A stretch of 64,000 nucleotides of DNA, from positions 38,726 through 102,725 of the forward strand of contig JAWKNY010000010.1 in assembly GCA_041391485.1 (NCBI GenBank), written 5' to 3'. A model generated the notes under the pieces. The model ran no database searches and was not told where the DNA came from. It saw only the letters and a program-made list of their open reading frames with translations. A program made the translations under genes and the position numbers. This document shows, piece by piece, positions 8,866-18,853 of this stretch. Position 1 is the first letter of the stretch; every line of letters begins with the position of its first letter. Source of the DNA: JACKAF01 sp041391485. GTDB lineage: Bacteria > Bdellovibrionota > FAC87 > UBA2466 > JACKAF01.

Positions 8866-9588
8866 TTGCATTCCATCACCTGGCACATTCAAGTTTATCA
8901 AGACCAACACTATCTGCCGGTGTGTCTGGGCGCCCTACGCCAGAGTTACCCCGATTCACGGGTTTTTCTGATTTCAGACGGGGATCCGAATCCTCAATTT
9001 GCGCAGATAGCGAAAAGCTTCGGCGGCGAGTGCTACTACGGGGAGAGACTCATTGGTGCAGAAAAAGGGGGCGAAGTCGTTCACCGCTTCCTCGATCGCT
9101 ATTTGGAAAAACCCTCTGACTACTTGATTAAGATAGACGGCGACACGCTAGTAAAACGGCGATTTGTTTACCTCCCGTCTCCCAAGAACGCTCTTTTGAT
9201 GGGAACTCGCCAAGTGGGGGGGGATGGACCCGACGACTTAGTTTCTGTCCAAGGGGGATGTATCATCTTTAGCCACACGGCGGCCGCGAAGATGCACACT
9301 TCAAAACTCTTTCTCGATCCACGGTTAAAACCGCCCATCAGTGCCTGGGCGCGCCACGGGACCCATCAACAATCACGCTTGGAGAAGGGACTGACCAGCC
9401 ACGATTGGACCATTGGTTGGGTTTGTCGCGAATTGAATATCCAGATTTGGGATCATCCGGAAGTGGCTTCGTACTGGAAGGAACGGCGGGTTTTCTCTAA
9501 GCGGGAACTCCTCAAAAACCCTAGGTTTTGGGTGCGGCATTTCGTGCCCGCGATAACCCACCCGAATAAGATTCCCCCTCAAGGATAA
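8866..9588 (+). CDS. Glycosyltransferase-like protein (GT-A fold, probable)
   Basis: The 240-residue reading begins with TTG at 8866; the first strand is already glycosyltransferase-like (HIQVYQDQHYLPVCL). A DGD motif in LIKIDGDTLVK (about residue 94) matches the metal- and sugar-nucleotide-binding DxD of GT-A enzymes, and a later QGGCIIFS stretch fits the acceptor side. Related in style to small glycosyltransferases acting on surface polysaccharide. Its 3' end overlaps the convergent broken GT2 gene by about 68 bases. Donor and acceptor unknown. Confidence 0.6.
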   Translation: MHSITWHIQVYQDQHYLPVCLGALRQSYPDSRVFLISDGDPNPQFAQIAKSFGGECYYGERLIGAEKGGEVVHRFLDRYLEKPSDYLIKIDGDTLVKRRFVYLPSPKNALLMGTRQVGGDGPDDLVSVQGGCIIFSHTAAAKMHTSKLFLDPRLKPPISAWARHGTHQQSRLEKGLTSHDWTIGWVCRELNIQIWDHPEVASYWKERRVFSKRELLKNPRFWVRHFVPAITHPNKIPPQG

Positions 9589-10371
9589 AGGCGCCGTCAA
9601 CGAATCGCTCGACTTCTTGGGAGCCCAAGACGCCGCCGTTGGCCACCAGCTTGCCCGCAACGACGTTTTGGATAGAGCGCAGATGATTGGCTGCGTTCAT
9701 TTCTTCCCAGCCAATTGAATGCTCCTCGCTTTTTTGAGGGCGGGGATTTGGTATCGTCCTGTTAAACTTGTTGGCGAAAGGTCCTTTCCACCGAACGGTA
9801 TTCCAAATACGCAGAAAACGAGAAATCTTTGGGCCACAACCCGACATTGTATTTCAGGCCCACGCGCCGGGAGATCGTGATCTTCATACCCATACGGCTG
9901 AAACTGTTCGTCGTATCCCCCACGCCAAGAAAGTGGGCCCGAAGCGTCGAAATTCTCCCTGTTGAGCCATCATTATCGCCTGATCTTTGATGGTAGACGA
10001 TAGGTTCGCTATGCGATCGGAAAACATTGATTACGTGGAGCCCGCCCCGTGGGCCCGTGAAATTGTCGGCATCCAGATTGGTAAGGATTTCCCCGATCCT
10101 CGAACGTGCGCCGTGTTTTGGCGAACGAGACATGGTAGGGCTCTAAGACAGGCGCGCGAAACAGTGTCAAAAAACCGCTTTTAAGGTGATGAGAAAAGTT
10201 CTCCACCACCCACTCCACGGTGCCATCGGTGCTCCCAAAATCGACCAGCACAAAATTTACTAACCGCTGATCTCGGGCGTTAAATTTAAGGTTCTCAGGA
10301 AGCGTCTTTGACAATTGCCACAAGCGGTTCCTGGTATGAATGCAGAAAGTGAGGGTGAGGGGGACCGGCAT
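9521..10371 (-). pseudogene. Family 2 glycosyltransferase, frameshifted
   Basis: From ATG 10371 the reading begins with a GT2-like strand (LTFCIHTRNR) and contains VDFGSTDGTVEW, the usual nucleotide-binding loop. After VSFAKTR the frame breaks near 10130, and the next segment carries GEILTNLDADNFTGP, the DxD region of GT2 enzymes. Another break lies near 9840, after which the C-terminal part (NHLRSIQNVVAGK) follows. At least two indels are needed to rebuild about 270 residues. The true stop is uncertain; 9521 is the end of the last open segment. It may act on the same glycan as the convergent glycosyltransferase. Confidence 0.6.
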
Positions 10372-10645
10372 TGGTTAGAAAATTGTAGCAAAGAACCGGT
10401 TGCCGTTCAATCTGGGCAGGTTTTGCGGTGTTGGCAGCGTCTAGTCCCGTCAAAGTTCTCTCTAACCATTCTCAACTAATGAAACAGCATCCGAGTTTGG
10501 AAATTGTCCCTTTTGACACCAGTGACCGGTAAAAATCTCCGGCTTTAGCCCTTAACACCACGCCCCGTGTGCGTGGAAGCTTGGATCCCATCTTGCACTT
10601 GCAGTGATAGGACGTATTTGGGTCCTCACTTCTACGGATCGGGAC

Positions 10646-11869
10646 ATGGGACAAAGCCACGCTGCAATTAAACTAATTCTTCTACTCATACTGGCAGTGA
10701 CTTCTGTACTCCGTGCTGAAGATACGCGCATTGATCAAATCGTCACCGCCCACATGAATGTCAGTAAAATTCCAGGACTGGGTCTTGGAATCCTCTACGG
10801 AAATCAAATTGTTTACCTTAAAGGGTACGGCAAAGAACACATCGCCCTAAGACGCGACGTCGACCCCAAAGTAACGAGATTTCGTTGGGCGTCGATTTCA
10901 AAAACCCTCACGGGAATACTCGCGGTAAAAGCACACCAGAGGGGCTATCTCGATTTGGACGCCGACATTAGGACTTACTACCCAGGTTACGTTCTACCTT
11001 CGACGTACACAGATCACGGGCACGCAGTAGAGCTCCCGTCTTCGACCCACCTGACGCTACGTCAGCTGCTTAGCCACACCGGGGGGATGCAACATTACTC
11101 CAATGGAAAGACCTCCCCCACACCACCGTATCAACTCACTAACAACGAGCTTGCAAACACGGGAATGGAATGGGCTCTCAAGTACTGGACCAGCAACCCT
11201 CTGATCTCGTTTCCCGGCGACTCTTACCACTACTCAACACCGAGCTTTAACTTGGCTGGCGTCGTGCTTGAAAAAGCTTTGGGCGAAAACTTCGCCAATC
11301 TTACCGAACACTGGATTGCAAGCCCCTCAAAGCTCACCACCCTTCGGCCGGACACCTTGTGGAATATGGCGCCCCATCGTGCCGAAGGCTACATCGCCGT
11401 TGGGACTAACTTCATTCTCGACGCCGACAATGACGTGTCTTGGAAACTGGCCGCGGGCGGGTTTGTTTCTACGACGGAGGACCTAAGTCGCTACGCTTTA
11501 GCGGTGATGGGAGAGGAACTGCTCACCCCGACAGAAAAGACGGAATTGTGGACACGAACAAAGTTGAACAATGGGAACCGAATCAGTTACGGCATTGGAT
11601 GGAATGTCTATACGACTGCAGACGGACACAAGAAGGCTTCTCACAGCGGCTCACAAGAGAAAGCCCGATCTCGCCTGAATTTATATCCGGAAGAGGGTCT
11701 GGGATTTGCGATTCTCACAAACGCAGGGCATGAGGTAAACCTTCCCGCATTGGCAAAGCAACTCGAGGACACCGTTCGTGAGCGCCTCGCCAACGGACAG
11801 GCCCCGATCTTAGAAGCCGCGGAGCTTACTTCTTCTCCGACTGTTCCTGTATCTCCACAGGCAGGGTAA
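10646..11869 (+). CDS. Serine hydrolase of the beta-lactamase / S12 family
   Basis: Periplasmic or secreted serine hydrolase related to class C beta-lactamases, DD-peptidases and LACTB. From ATG 10646 it has 407 residues with a signal peptide ending near LRAED. The catalytic SxxK is SISK at 83-86. The second motif is YST at 196-198 (canonical YxN is changed to YST, as in LACTB-type proteins), and HSGSQ late in the chain fits the HxG motif. The fold continues with LSHTGGM and GWNVY. Converges on the HtrA-type gene with 44 bases of overlap. Peptidase or esterase activity is more likely than true antibiotic hydrolysis, but this is inference. Confidence 0.85.
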   Translation: MGQSHAAIKLILLLILAVTSVLRAEDTRIDQIVTAHMNVSKIPGLGLGILYGNQIVYLKGYGKEHIALRRDVDPKVTRFRWASISKTLTGILAVKAHQRGYLDLDADIRTYYPGYVLPSTYTDHGHAVELPSSTHLTLRQLLSHTGGMQHYSNGKTSPTPPYQLTNNELANTGMEWALKYWTSNPLISFPGDSYHYSTPSFNLAGVVLEKALGENFANLTEHWIASPSKLTTLRPDTLWNMAPHRAEGYIAVGTNFILDADNDVSWKLAAGGFVSTTEDLSRYALAVMGEELLTPTEKTELWTRTKLNNGNRISYGIGWNVYTTADGHKKASHSGSQEKARSRLNLYPEEGLGFAILTNAGHEVNLPALAKQLEDTVRERLANGQAPILEAAELTSSPTVPVSPQAG

Positions 11870-12839
11870 CTTCTTCGCTATCACGAAAGATAACCATCTC
11901 CGCTTTGGTTTTTAGTGGTGTACTTGAAATTCTGTGGATCAGCATATTGACCGAAGTAACTTTCTTCCCCTGATATTTGAGAACGACGTCGCCCACCTTC
12001 AATCCGGCCTTGCGCGCCGGGGTTTCACCATCCACCAAACGCGTGAGCTTCACCCCGTAATCCAAATCCATTGCGTCGAACTCTTCTTCAGTCAGCTCGC
12101 CGAAGGCGGCTCCCATATAGCCGCGCACCACTTTGCCATTTTGGATCAATTGATCCGCAACAAATTTCGCCTGTTCGCCCGGGATCACAAAGCCTAGCCT
12201 AATGTTGGAACCGGAGTTTGTGTGAATGGCGTTCACAACCCCAATGCAACGTCCGTCAGTACAACACAACAAGGGACCACCGCTATTGCCAGGGTTGATG
12301 GCGGCGTCGGTCTGAAGGTAATTCACATATGGATTCACATCCAGATAACGTTCTTTTCCACTGATAATCCCGCGAGAAACCGTTCCGTCAAAACCAAACG
12401 GCACACCCACCGCAAAAACTTCAGTGCCAAGACGAATATCTTCAGCCGTATTCAACTCAATGACTCGAATACCTTCTACCGCCTCTGGCTTTAACTTCAT
12501 CACCGCGATATCGGTACGCTTGTCTCTGAAAATTTCAGTGGTTTCTACACTACGCTTTCCTGGAAATTTAACTCGGACTTTGGTGGCGTTCCCGATCACA
12601 TGGATGTTGGTGAGAACGTAGCCTCGCTTATCGATAAGTAGTGCCGAACCGATCGAACTCTTCTTGCCAGCCAGGTCGCCGTCAACGGGACTCACACGCG
12701 CGACCGATCCGATCACCTCTTCAATCACATCCGCCAACGGCTTTTTTGCCGGAGCGGGCATTTCATCCGCCTGCCCCACAGGCAGCACGAGAATCCAGGT
12801 CGCCAAGATCCAACCCATCCAACGCGTACGGAACTTCAT
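11826..12839 (-). CDS. HtrA/DegP-type periplasmic serine protease with one PDZ domain
   Basis: Periplasmic quality-control protease. The 337-residue chain has a signal peptide cleaved after GQADE or nearby (about residue 24), then a trypsin-like domain with the triad H80 (TNIHVIG), D110 (RTDIAVM) and S186 (GNSGGPL). A single PDZ domain follows (about 235-330; GVKLTRLVDGETPARKAG and KVGDVVLKYQG). One PDZ makes it DegS-like in layout, but a cleavable signal peptide seems more likely than an anchor. CC at CCTDGRC adds three cysteines in the protease domain, possibly disulphide-bonded. Confidence 0.9.
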   Translation of the reverse strand: MKFRTRWMGWILATWILVLPVGQADEMPAPAKKPLADVIEEVIGSVARVSPVDGDLAGKKSSIGSALLIDKRGYVLTNIHVIGNATKVRVKFPGKRSVETTEIFRDKRTDIAVMKLKPEAVEGIRVIELNTAEDIRLGTEVFAVGVPFGFDGTVSRGIISGKERYLDVNPYVNYLQTDAAINPGNSGGPLLCCTDGRCIGVVNAIHTNSGSNIRLGFVIPGEQAKFVADQLIQNGKVVRGYMGAAFGELTEEEFDAMDLDYGVKLTRLVDGETPARKAGLKVGDVVLKYQGKKVTSVNMLIHRISSTPLKTKAEMVIFRDSEEVTLPVEIQEQSEKK

Positions 12840-13033
12840 CTTTCACCTTGATATGCTAGAGGATTAAAAAAGTGCCGCTAACCTAGCCCAAATCAAAAAT
12901 TTGCGCAATTGAGAACCAATAAAATCATTTAATTTCAAATATTTAAGTACTTCTCGCAAGCGCGCCTTGGCTTTTTCGCCGACCGCGAATTGAAGACTGT
13001 CGCATCAAAGATGTGTTGTGTACTCTGGGCAGC

Positions 13034-14227
13034 ATGCCGTTAACCACCAAAGAGTACCGCTTCCCCTGGCAACTGCTGCCGGTCATTCTGGATGGAATCT
13101 CCATCTTGGACGTACCCAGCCTGGAAGTGAAAACGATGGAAGGGGCGACAAGCTTCATCCAGGCGTACGGCTACAACCCCAGCGACCCAAAAGATATTGA
13201 GCTCATCTGGAAGTACGTCGAAGACGCCGTCTTGTTTATCGAGAAAACTCTTCAAGACGCCGAATACCCGAAGGTCCCCGAGCATCTGCGTACCCGTGAG
13301 GCGATGAAGGACGTACGCCGCTTGATTCTACTCGCTTCTTCCAAAGACAACCCAGACCAGCTCTGGGCGTGCGCGATCCTCCGCGTGGCTCATGTTCTGA
13401 TTCATTTGGCACATGACCCTAGACTTCGTTATTTCGCCCACGCGCAGAACCAGATTTTAGGACGGCTGGACGACCACCTTTACGTCGACAGTTCGACTGG
13501 ATCCATTTACCTGGGCAAAAAAGAGGAAGGCGGGGGAATTAAACTTCTTTTCTTCAAAAAGAAGGACCGTAAAGATCGTGAACGCGAGATCGTGAAGATG
13601 CTTCATAAAGCCGAAAGCACGGTCGAGGTGATTTACGACAGGATCGGATTTCGTCTGGTAACCGAAACACGGTTTGATGCAATGAGAGCGGTCCGCTTGA
13701 TGATTAACAAAAACATCATCAGCACGCCAAGTGTGCGCCCCTCTCGGTCGCGCAATTGGCTCATTGATGTGGAAAAACTAAAATCGGAAACTGAGCGCAT
13801 CATCACCGCGATCAAAAAGGGTGCAAACAAGGAGCGCTTCGATATTTCCAAGTACATAAGGCGAATGGAACGCCGGATCTCGCTTAAACGAAAGCACGGA
13901 AGCCTCCTTAATCCCCAGACAAGCGAACACTACCGAGCCATCCAATTCACTTGCCGCGAGCTAGTTAAAATCCCCAACCCGCTTTACCAGGCCTACAGTC
14001 TGACGAAAGAGCAGCTGGAACATGTCCCAGGCGGATCTCAGATCTTCAACGAGATCTACCCGCAGCCGGTTCCGTCCCACGAGTACATCTTCTTCCCCTA
14101 CGAAATCCAGATCATGGACGTCAAATCCTACGCGGACAGCATTTTCGGCAAGAGCAACCACGAAGAGTACCGGAAGAAGCAACTCGAGGTAGCCCGGAAT
14201 CGTGTGTTTGGGCGGGGTAGACGTTAA
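13034..14227 (+). CDS. TIGR04552-like protein with a divergent RelA/SpoT synthetase-like domain
   Basis: The 397-residue protein (ATG 13034; an in-frame ATG-like TTG at 13013 is possible) resembles the roughly 400-residue TIGR04552/TIGR04562 type of conserved protein from delta-like bacteria, which has no assigned function. Residues 1-195 are mostly helical. Residues 199-380 carry landmarks of (p)ppGpp synthetase domains in the right order: YDRIGFRLV at 201-209 (as DxxGxR), HYRAIQFT at 299-306 (as GYxSIHxx), and YEIQIMD at 356-362 (as ExQIRT) followed by a helix with H376. The putative catalytic Asp (D202) and Glu (E358) are retained. No hydrolase HD domain is seen. Nucleotide synthesis is an inference from these motifs. 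Confidence 0.75.
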   Translation: MPLTTKEYRFPWQLLPVILDGISILDVPSLEVKTMEGATSFIQAYGYNPSDPKDIELIWKYVEDAVLFIEKTLQDAEYPKVPEHLRTREAMKDVRRLILLASSKDNPDQLWACAILRVAHVLIHLAHDPRLRYFAHAQNQILGRLDDHLYVDSSTGSIYLGKKEEGGGIKLLFFKKKDRKDREREIVKMLHKAESTVEVIYDRIGFRLVTETRFDAMRAVRLMINKNIISTPSVRPSRSRNWLIDVEKLKSETERIITAIKKGANKERFDISKYIRRMERRISLKRKHGSLLNPQTSEHYRAIQFTCRELVKIPNPLYQAYSLTKEQLEHVPGGSQIFNEIYPQPVPSHEYIFFPYEIQIMDVKSYADSIFGKSNHEEYRKKQLEVARNRVFGRGRR

Positions 14228-14306
14228 ACATATTACTCTTTAATTTCGGAAACTTAGCTACACCAACGCACAACTCCTACGAGGGGTTTGCTATAATGTA
14301 GAGACG

Positions 14307-15800
14307 ATGAGCCAAGTAGCCCAAGATTCCCCACAATACTACCTTGGCATTGACGGCGATCAGACCGGACCTTACAGCGAAGCCGACATCATTGAGAAGA
14401 TTCAGAGCCAGACCATACCTGAAGATGCGTTGGTGTGGCATGAAGGCCTCTCTGCGTGGACCGCGATTAGCTCCATCCCGGCCTTTGCCTCTGCCCTTGG
14501 CGGCGGCGGTAGTAACCCGTTTAATGCGCCTCCACCGCCCGCAGCCGTCCAGGCCGCAGCGCCGCCGACCGCGTCCCCTTCGATGCCCGGCGGTGTCTCC
14601 GCACTACCAAGCCCCGAAGACGACGGGCAGCAAGATCACCAGCCGGAAGCCCCGGCGAGTGATCGCGCCACACGCCCCCTTCGCGCTACCGGGCCCTCGG
14701 GCTTAGACGTAAATGCAACCTCCACCTTCGCCGGACCCGGCCAAAAGGTGGAAACCGTTTTTAAAGGCAAGGAAGCCGTTTTCTCCCGCCCGGCTTTCAT
14801 CACCACACGTCTCGGGATGACGATCTTGTTTGTCTCCTTCTTCGGAGCTTTAGCCTTTGGTATTTTTTATTGGCGAGTAAAGTTCTCCGCCGTTCAGGAG
14901 AGCATCGTTAAAAGCACTAAACAAGGACTGCGCGTCCGACTCACACGTGCTCAACAAGTTCGCCAAGCTCTCAGCGAACTCATTATTAAGCCCAACGATA
15001 CGCTTCCTCGTTTGGAGAAAATTGTCGAAGAAGATCCGACCGACGCAGCTGGCACCGAAGCTTTGGAAGCTGCCATTGACTATTACCGCCGCAACCGTCG
15101 GTACATAGACGCTGGCAATCTGCTCATGAAAGCAAAGAAGCCGCTCAAGGCCGCGGACTTCTATCTCTACGATCCGCCGAACTTCCAACGCGCAGAAACC
15201 GCTTTGTTTGCAGCTTTTGAAAACTCAAAAGACAACGAAGTTCGCTTTGATAGCCTGGTTCGAAACATCAACCTGCTTCTGGGACCACTGAATAGCGCGG
15301 AATCTCGCGAAAAAGCCGGCGGCCGCATTCAGCTTCTTGCACGGGAGTTTCCCAACCGACAACACCCTTTCGGCTATTACCTCAAGTCGACTTCTGAGAA
15401 GCTGAAGATCATGTTCGATCGGCTTTCCTTCCATTTTACGGAAGGTATTACAAACTTGTTGGAGGCCGACTTTCCCGACATCACTTTAGCTGGCACTCCC
15501 GACGTCAAATTGGAAAAAAACAACCAGGGCAAGTACCGTGTGGTAGCCGTTTATACCGGCGATGTCCTGCTCGGTCGGGACCGCCTTAAGAACATCACCC
15601 TGACCTTTTGGGCCGTCACGGACCGCTGGTACTTGGTGGACACCAACCTGACCTCGGAGCGACGCCGTTGGGCACTCAGCCAGAAAAGAAAGATCCTAAA
15701 CGAGGTCATCACGGCAGGTGCGATGCTGGACTTCCTAGAATCTATCCACCTCAATCGCTTTCCGAAGATTTCGTTGCACGAATCACTCACCAAGCAATAG
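14307..15800 (+). CDS. GYF_2 domain membrane protein
   Basis: The 497-residue protein opens with a GYF_2 (DUF4339) domain: YYLGIDGDQTGPYSEADI and LVWHEGLSAWTAIS (about 11-58). A Pro/Ala-rich linker (70-150) leads to one transmembrane helix at about 168-187 (LGMTILFVSFFGALAFGIFY). The remainder is a helical, TPR-like or periplasmic domain, ending with a beta segment (GKYRVVAVYTGDV). GYF_2 domains usually bind proline-rich partners on the cytoplasmic side, so the protein may link a cytoplasmic ligand to the periplasm. Precise role unknown. Confidence 0.75.
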   Translation: MSQVAQDSPQYYLGIDGDQTGPYSEADIIEKIQSQTIPEDALVWHEGLSAWTAISSIPAFASALGGGGSNPFNAPPPPAAVQAAAPPTASPSMPGGVSALPSPEDDGQQDHQPEAPASDRATRPLRATGPSGLDVNATSTFAGPGQKVETVFKGKEAVFSRPAFITTRLGMTILFVSFFGALAFGIFYWRVKFSAVQESIVKSTKQGLRVRLTRAQQVRQALSELIIKPNDTLPRLEKIVEEDPTDAAGTEALEAAIDYYRRNRRYIDAGNLLMKAKKPLKAADFYLYDPPNFQRAETALFAAFENSKDNEVRFDSLVRNINLLLGPLNSAESREKAGGRIQLLAREFPNRQHPFGYYLKSTSEKLKIMFDRLSFHFTEGITNLLEADFPDITLAGTPDVKLEKNNQGKYRVVAVYTGDVLLGRDRLKNITLTFWAVTDRWYLVDTNLTSERRRWALSQKRKILNEVITAGAMLDFLESIHLNRFPKISLHESLTKQ

Positions 15801-16038
15801 GACATTTGGCGTCCGGTATTCTCGTGGAATGCTTCACGATTGCCACAATCTGAACAATTCGCCGTTTCCTTCGTAAGTACGCGCGTATCGGATCGGTCTT
15901 CAATCCTCTCACCCAAAGTATTCGACTAAAGCGACAACGAACTGAGCGAAAAGCCCGCAAAGTCGCCTCATTTTACCTTCGTATTATCAAACACTTATTT
16001 TTCGCTCTCACCGAGTGCGTCTGGCCCAATCTTTGCTC

Positions 16039-16066
16039 TTTACATTGCCCAAGCTGAAGCTATTAT
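16039..16066 (+). promoter_or_regulatory. Candidate sigma70-type promoter for a small RNA
   Basis: TTTACA at 16039-16044 (5 of 6 matches to TTGACA) and TATTAT at 16061-16066 (5 of 6 to TATAAT) are separated by 16 bases. A start would fall near 16073. It sits in a 478-base gap without a convincing ORF and points towards two hairpins and a terminator. Confidence 0.4.
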
Positions 16067-16072
16067 ACGATG

Positions 16073-16238
16073 CGCTAAGCCCAAAGGTCTGGTTGGCCTA
16101 ATAAAAAAAAGTTTTTCTTGCTGAGTGGAACGTAAGTGGAGCGATATGGAAGGGACCTCTTGCCGAAAGCACCACCACTATTTAAAGGGTCCCTTCTTCC
16201 AATTTAAAAACCCCGGCGACTACCGCCGGGGTTTTTTT
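16073..16238 (+). ncRNA. Candidate small regulatory RNA (about 165 nt)
   Basis: No protein is encoded in 15801-16278. Within it, downstream of the candidate promoter, a perfect 9-bp stem (GAAGGGACC at 16149-16157 with GGTCCCTTC at 16188-16196) encloses a 30-base loop, and is followed at 16206-16238 by a strong intrinsic terminator. Promoter, hairpin and terminator in order are what a stand-alone small RNA looks like. I see no match to 6S, tmRNA, RNase P or SRP RNA signatures. The alternative is a long 3' untranslated region of the GYF_2 gene. Confidence 0.4.
16206..16238 (+). terminator. Strong intrinsic terminator
   Basis: An 8-bp GC stem (CCCCGGCG / CGCCGGGG) with loop ACTAC is flanked by A5 upstream and T7 downstream, so it can act in both directions. 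It ends either the GYF_2 transcript or the candidate small RNA. Confidence 0.85.
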
Positions 16239-16278
16239 GTTTGATTAGTCCCCTGCCACCACGTACTTCTGTATTGTT

Positions 16279-18853
16279 TTGAGTAAGTTTTATCAGTGGA
16301 TAGATAGCGCCTGGCAATGGGTTGCGGAGCGGGTTTTTGTCCGATTTGATTTCGACCTGCCCACCGAAGCCCTCAAGCACATGGCGGAGACGGGACGCCT
16401 CACGTTCTGCCTAACCCACGGTGGGATCGTGGAGTGGCTCATCCTTTCGAGCTGGAGCCGCCAACACAATCTGGGTGCCGTTCTAATCGCCAACCGAAAA
16501 CGCATCCTCTTTTTTTCCAAGCCGCTCCTTTTCCTCCAAGTGCTCTTCCGACGCCGCAAGTACGAAGATCTTTTTCTTTCGTCAGAACTCGGTCCACGAC
16601 TTCTGTTCTGTCCGTCCCGCGAGCCCAAACGCCCTTTTGACCCCACTCCCTCTGAGAGTGTGCTCGCCGGGATCTACAAGCAGCTGGCCCCTGCCGGAAC
16701 GCTTTCCAGCTTCCACCTGGTTCCCATCCTCATGCTGTGGAGAAAGTACGTACGAGGGGCCAAGCGCCGCCCTTTCGAGTACCTCTTAGGACTCAGTTCC
16801 CGTCCCAATATCCTCGGCAAGATGTACTACCTTTTGCGGCAGCGCCGAGACTCCACCGTCCGTGCCATTGACTCTTTTGACATGCACAGCTCTGCAACGG
16901 ATACCACGGAGATGCTTGAGACCTCCGAAGCCATTCGGGTCGCTAAAGCCACGCGAAGAAAAATACTCGTCGTAACTCAACAGGAGATGCGCATCATCTT
17001 GGGGCCCCGCTATGATTCTCCCCATCTCGTCAAAGAATCGATTCTGAGAGATGCTGAGATCAAAGCCACGATCGACCGGCTGTCTAAAGCTGAAGGCGTC
17101 GATCCTAAGAAGGTCATGCAGCGGGCCTACCAGAACCTGACCGAAATAGTGGCCAATTATAAAGTGCGCACCGTAGAGGTCTTGTACGTATTTCTACGCT
17201 GGATGTTCACGAAGGTTTTTGATGGAGTGGTTTATTCTCCCGAGCAGATCGAAGAAGTTCGGGAGATCATGCGCAAGCGTTCGGTGGTCTTTGTTCCCTG
17301 CCACAGAAGTCATTTCGACTACCTCGTCATGCCGTATGTTCTTTTCGAAAATGATATCGTGACCCCTCATATCGCCGCAGGGGTAAACCTTTCCTTTTGG
17401 CCGGTAGGTTCTGTACTGCGATCGGCGGGAGCATTTTTCATTCGAAGATCCTTTCGAGGCGACGAGCTTTATGGACTCTGCCTTAAAAAATACATCGAAT
17501 ACATTCTAAAAAACCGAACTCCGTTCAAGTTTTTTCATCGAGGGGACGCGTAGCCGGTCCGGTAGATGCTACCTCCGGCCTACGGCATTCTAAAAACCGT
17601 ACTGGAGCGATTCCAGCACCATATCGTGGAAGATATTGCGCTGATTCCCGTCTCCATCACCTATGACGAGGTCCCCGAGAAGGACTTACTCTCAGGAGCT
17701 GAGTGCGGCCAAGACCGAAGAATCCACCGCAGCCCTGCTAAAATCTCGCCGGGTCATCAAGCGAAGATGGGCCGCGTGTATTTGCGCTTTGCTCCCTTTC
17801 TCTCTGTAAAGGAAATCGCTGAGCTATCCGAGAAACGATCCGAAACAATCCACACTGATGCTCCAAAAGACGGCGTTCCGGGTCTCCAAGTCGATTTGTG
17901 ACGTCACCGATTACCCCCAAGGCTATTGTTTCTACAATTTTGCTGAACCATCAGATATCCACGCTCTCGGCGAAGAAATCCTAAGACTCGCAGCGATGAT
18001 GTCCGGTTATTTGCGGTGGAAAAAACTCCGATGACGGTCAGTCGTGACTCCGAAATCAAAGCGTTCCATCAGGCAGAATCGGCCCCTGCGAACGCAGAAG
18101 CGGCGCAGGTTATCGGAGGCGCTGAGGAAACCGTACCCACGTCTCTATTTCTGTGAAGAAGGTCAAGCGGACGCTCCTCAATTATTACAAGAACAACGCC
18201 ATACACGCTCGTGCTTCCAGGCATTACCCTGCTGGCGGCTTAATGAAAATGGCATCGCGCCGGCGAATATAAGAGGACCAGCTTCTGGACTACGCCGTGG
18301 AGTTACGGAATCTGCTCAAGTTCGATTTCTTCTTCAACCCCACGCTGGAGTTCAGACGAAGTTACCCACTTACTGGGTATTTTCTCCGGCAACTGAAGGA
18401 AACGGCACGCGCTTTTCCGCCATTGCTTCCCAAATTCGAGAAACTTCAGGACATGACCGTTTACACATCGGGGCCTGGGTACTTGTTAGAGAGTTATCTC
18501 GTTGTGGATGCCATTGAGAAATAGGCTCGAACTTTTTTGAAAAAAGGCACTGATCCAGGCGATTACCCATTGCGGTTTTTCATTGAGAGAAAACCGCCAG
18601 CTTCGATTGCGGAATCCATCTCCATAGAACTTTTCAACGGCAATTCAGATGTTGGAGAATCACGGTTTTCACGAGAGGAAGGACAGACGTTAGGACGAAG
18701 TTTGAAATCCGAGAATACGATCAAAACGCGGCGTCCTTGCGCGAAACCCTTTTCGGCTACCTTGAACTGATTGATGCCCAACCCCAACGGATCTTTGATG
18801 CGAGTTCGTTGAAGCACTCAGACGGACCGAGCGGCCACGAACTGTCACCTTAG
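16279..18853 (+). CDS. plsB: Glycerol-3-phosphate acyltransferase (PlsB type), frameshifted
   Basis: Inner-membrane enzyme that acylates sn-glycerol-3-phosphate at position 1, the first step of phospholipid synthesis. Acyltransferase blocks appear in order: HRSHFDYL (block I, near residue 341), GAFFIRRSF (block II), EGTRSRSG (block III, recoverable only by removing one T from the run near 17530) and IPVSITYDEVPE (block IV). The frame breaks again near 17563 and 17690 and several times to 18.7 kb; C-terminal family landmarks YLLESYLV and ESISIELFN lie in later frames. Rebuilt length is about 850 residues, normal for PlsB. Start is TTG at 16279 because an in-frame TAG lies at 16246 and no ATG or GTG follows it nearby. 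The 3' end meets the CpaF gene with a 4-base overlap. Confidence 0.8.

Noticed and set aside
10646..11869. Antibiotic-resistance beta-lactamase
   Set aside because: The SxxK motif is present but the second motif is YST rather than YxN, and the layout is closer to LACTB-type hydrolases; no mobile context surrounds it.
15551..15916. Leftward 121-residue frame with a CxxC-like patch
   Set aside because: It lies mostly opposite the well-supported GYF_2 gene, has no ribosome-binding site, and its Arg/Ser-rich composition is that of a shadow frame.
16073..16238. 6S RNA or SRP RNA
   Set aside because: The length is near 6S RNA but 5' and 3' ends do not pair into the long hairpin with central bubble, and the SRP core motif is not present.
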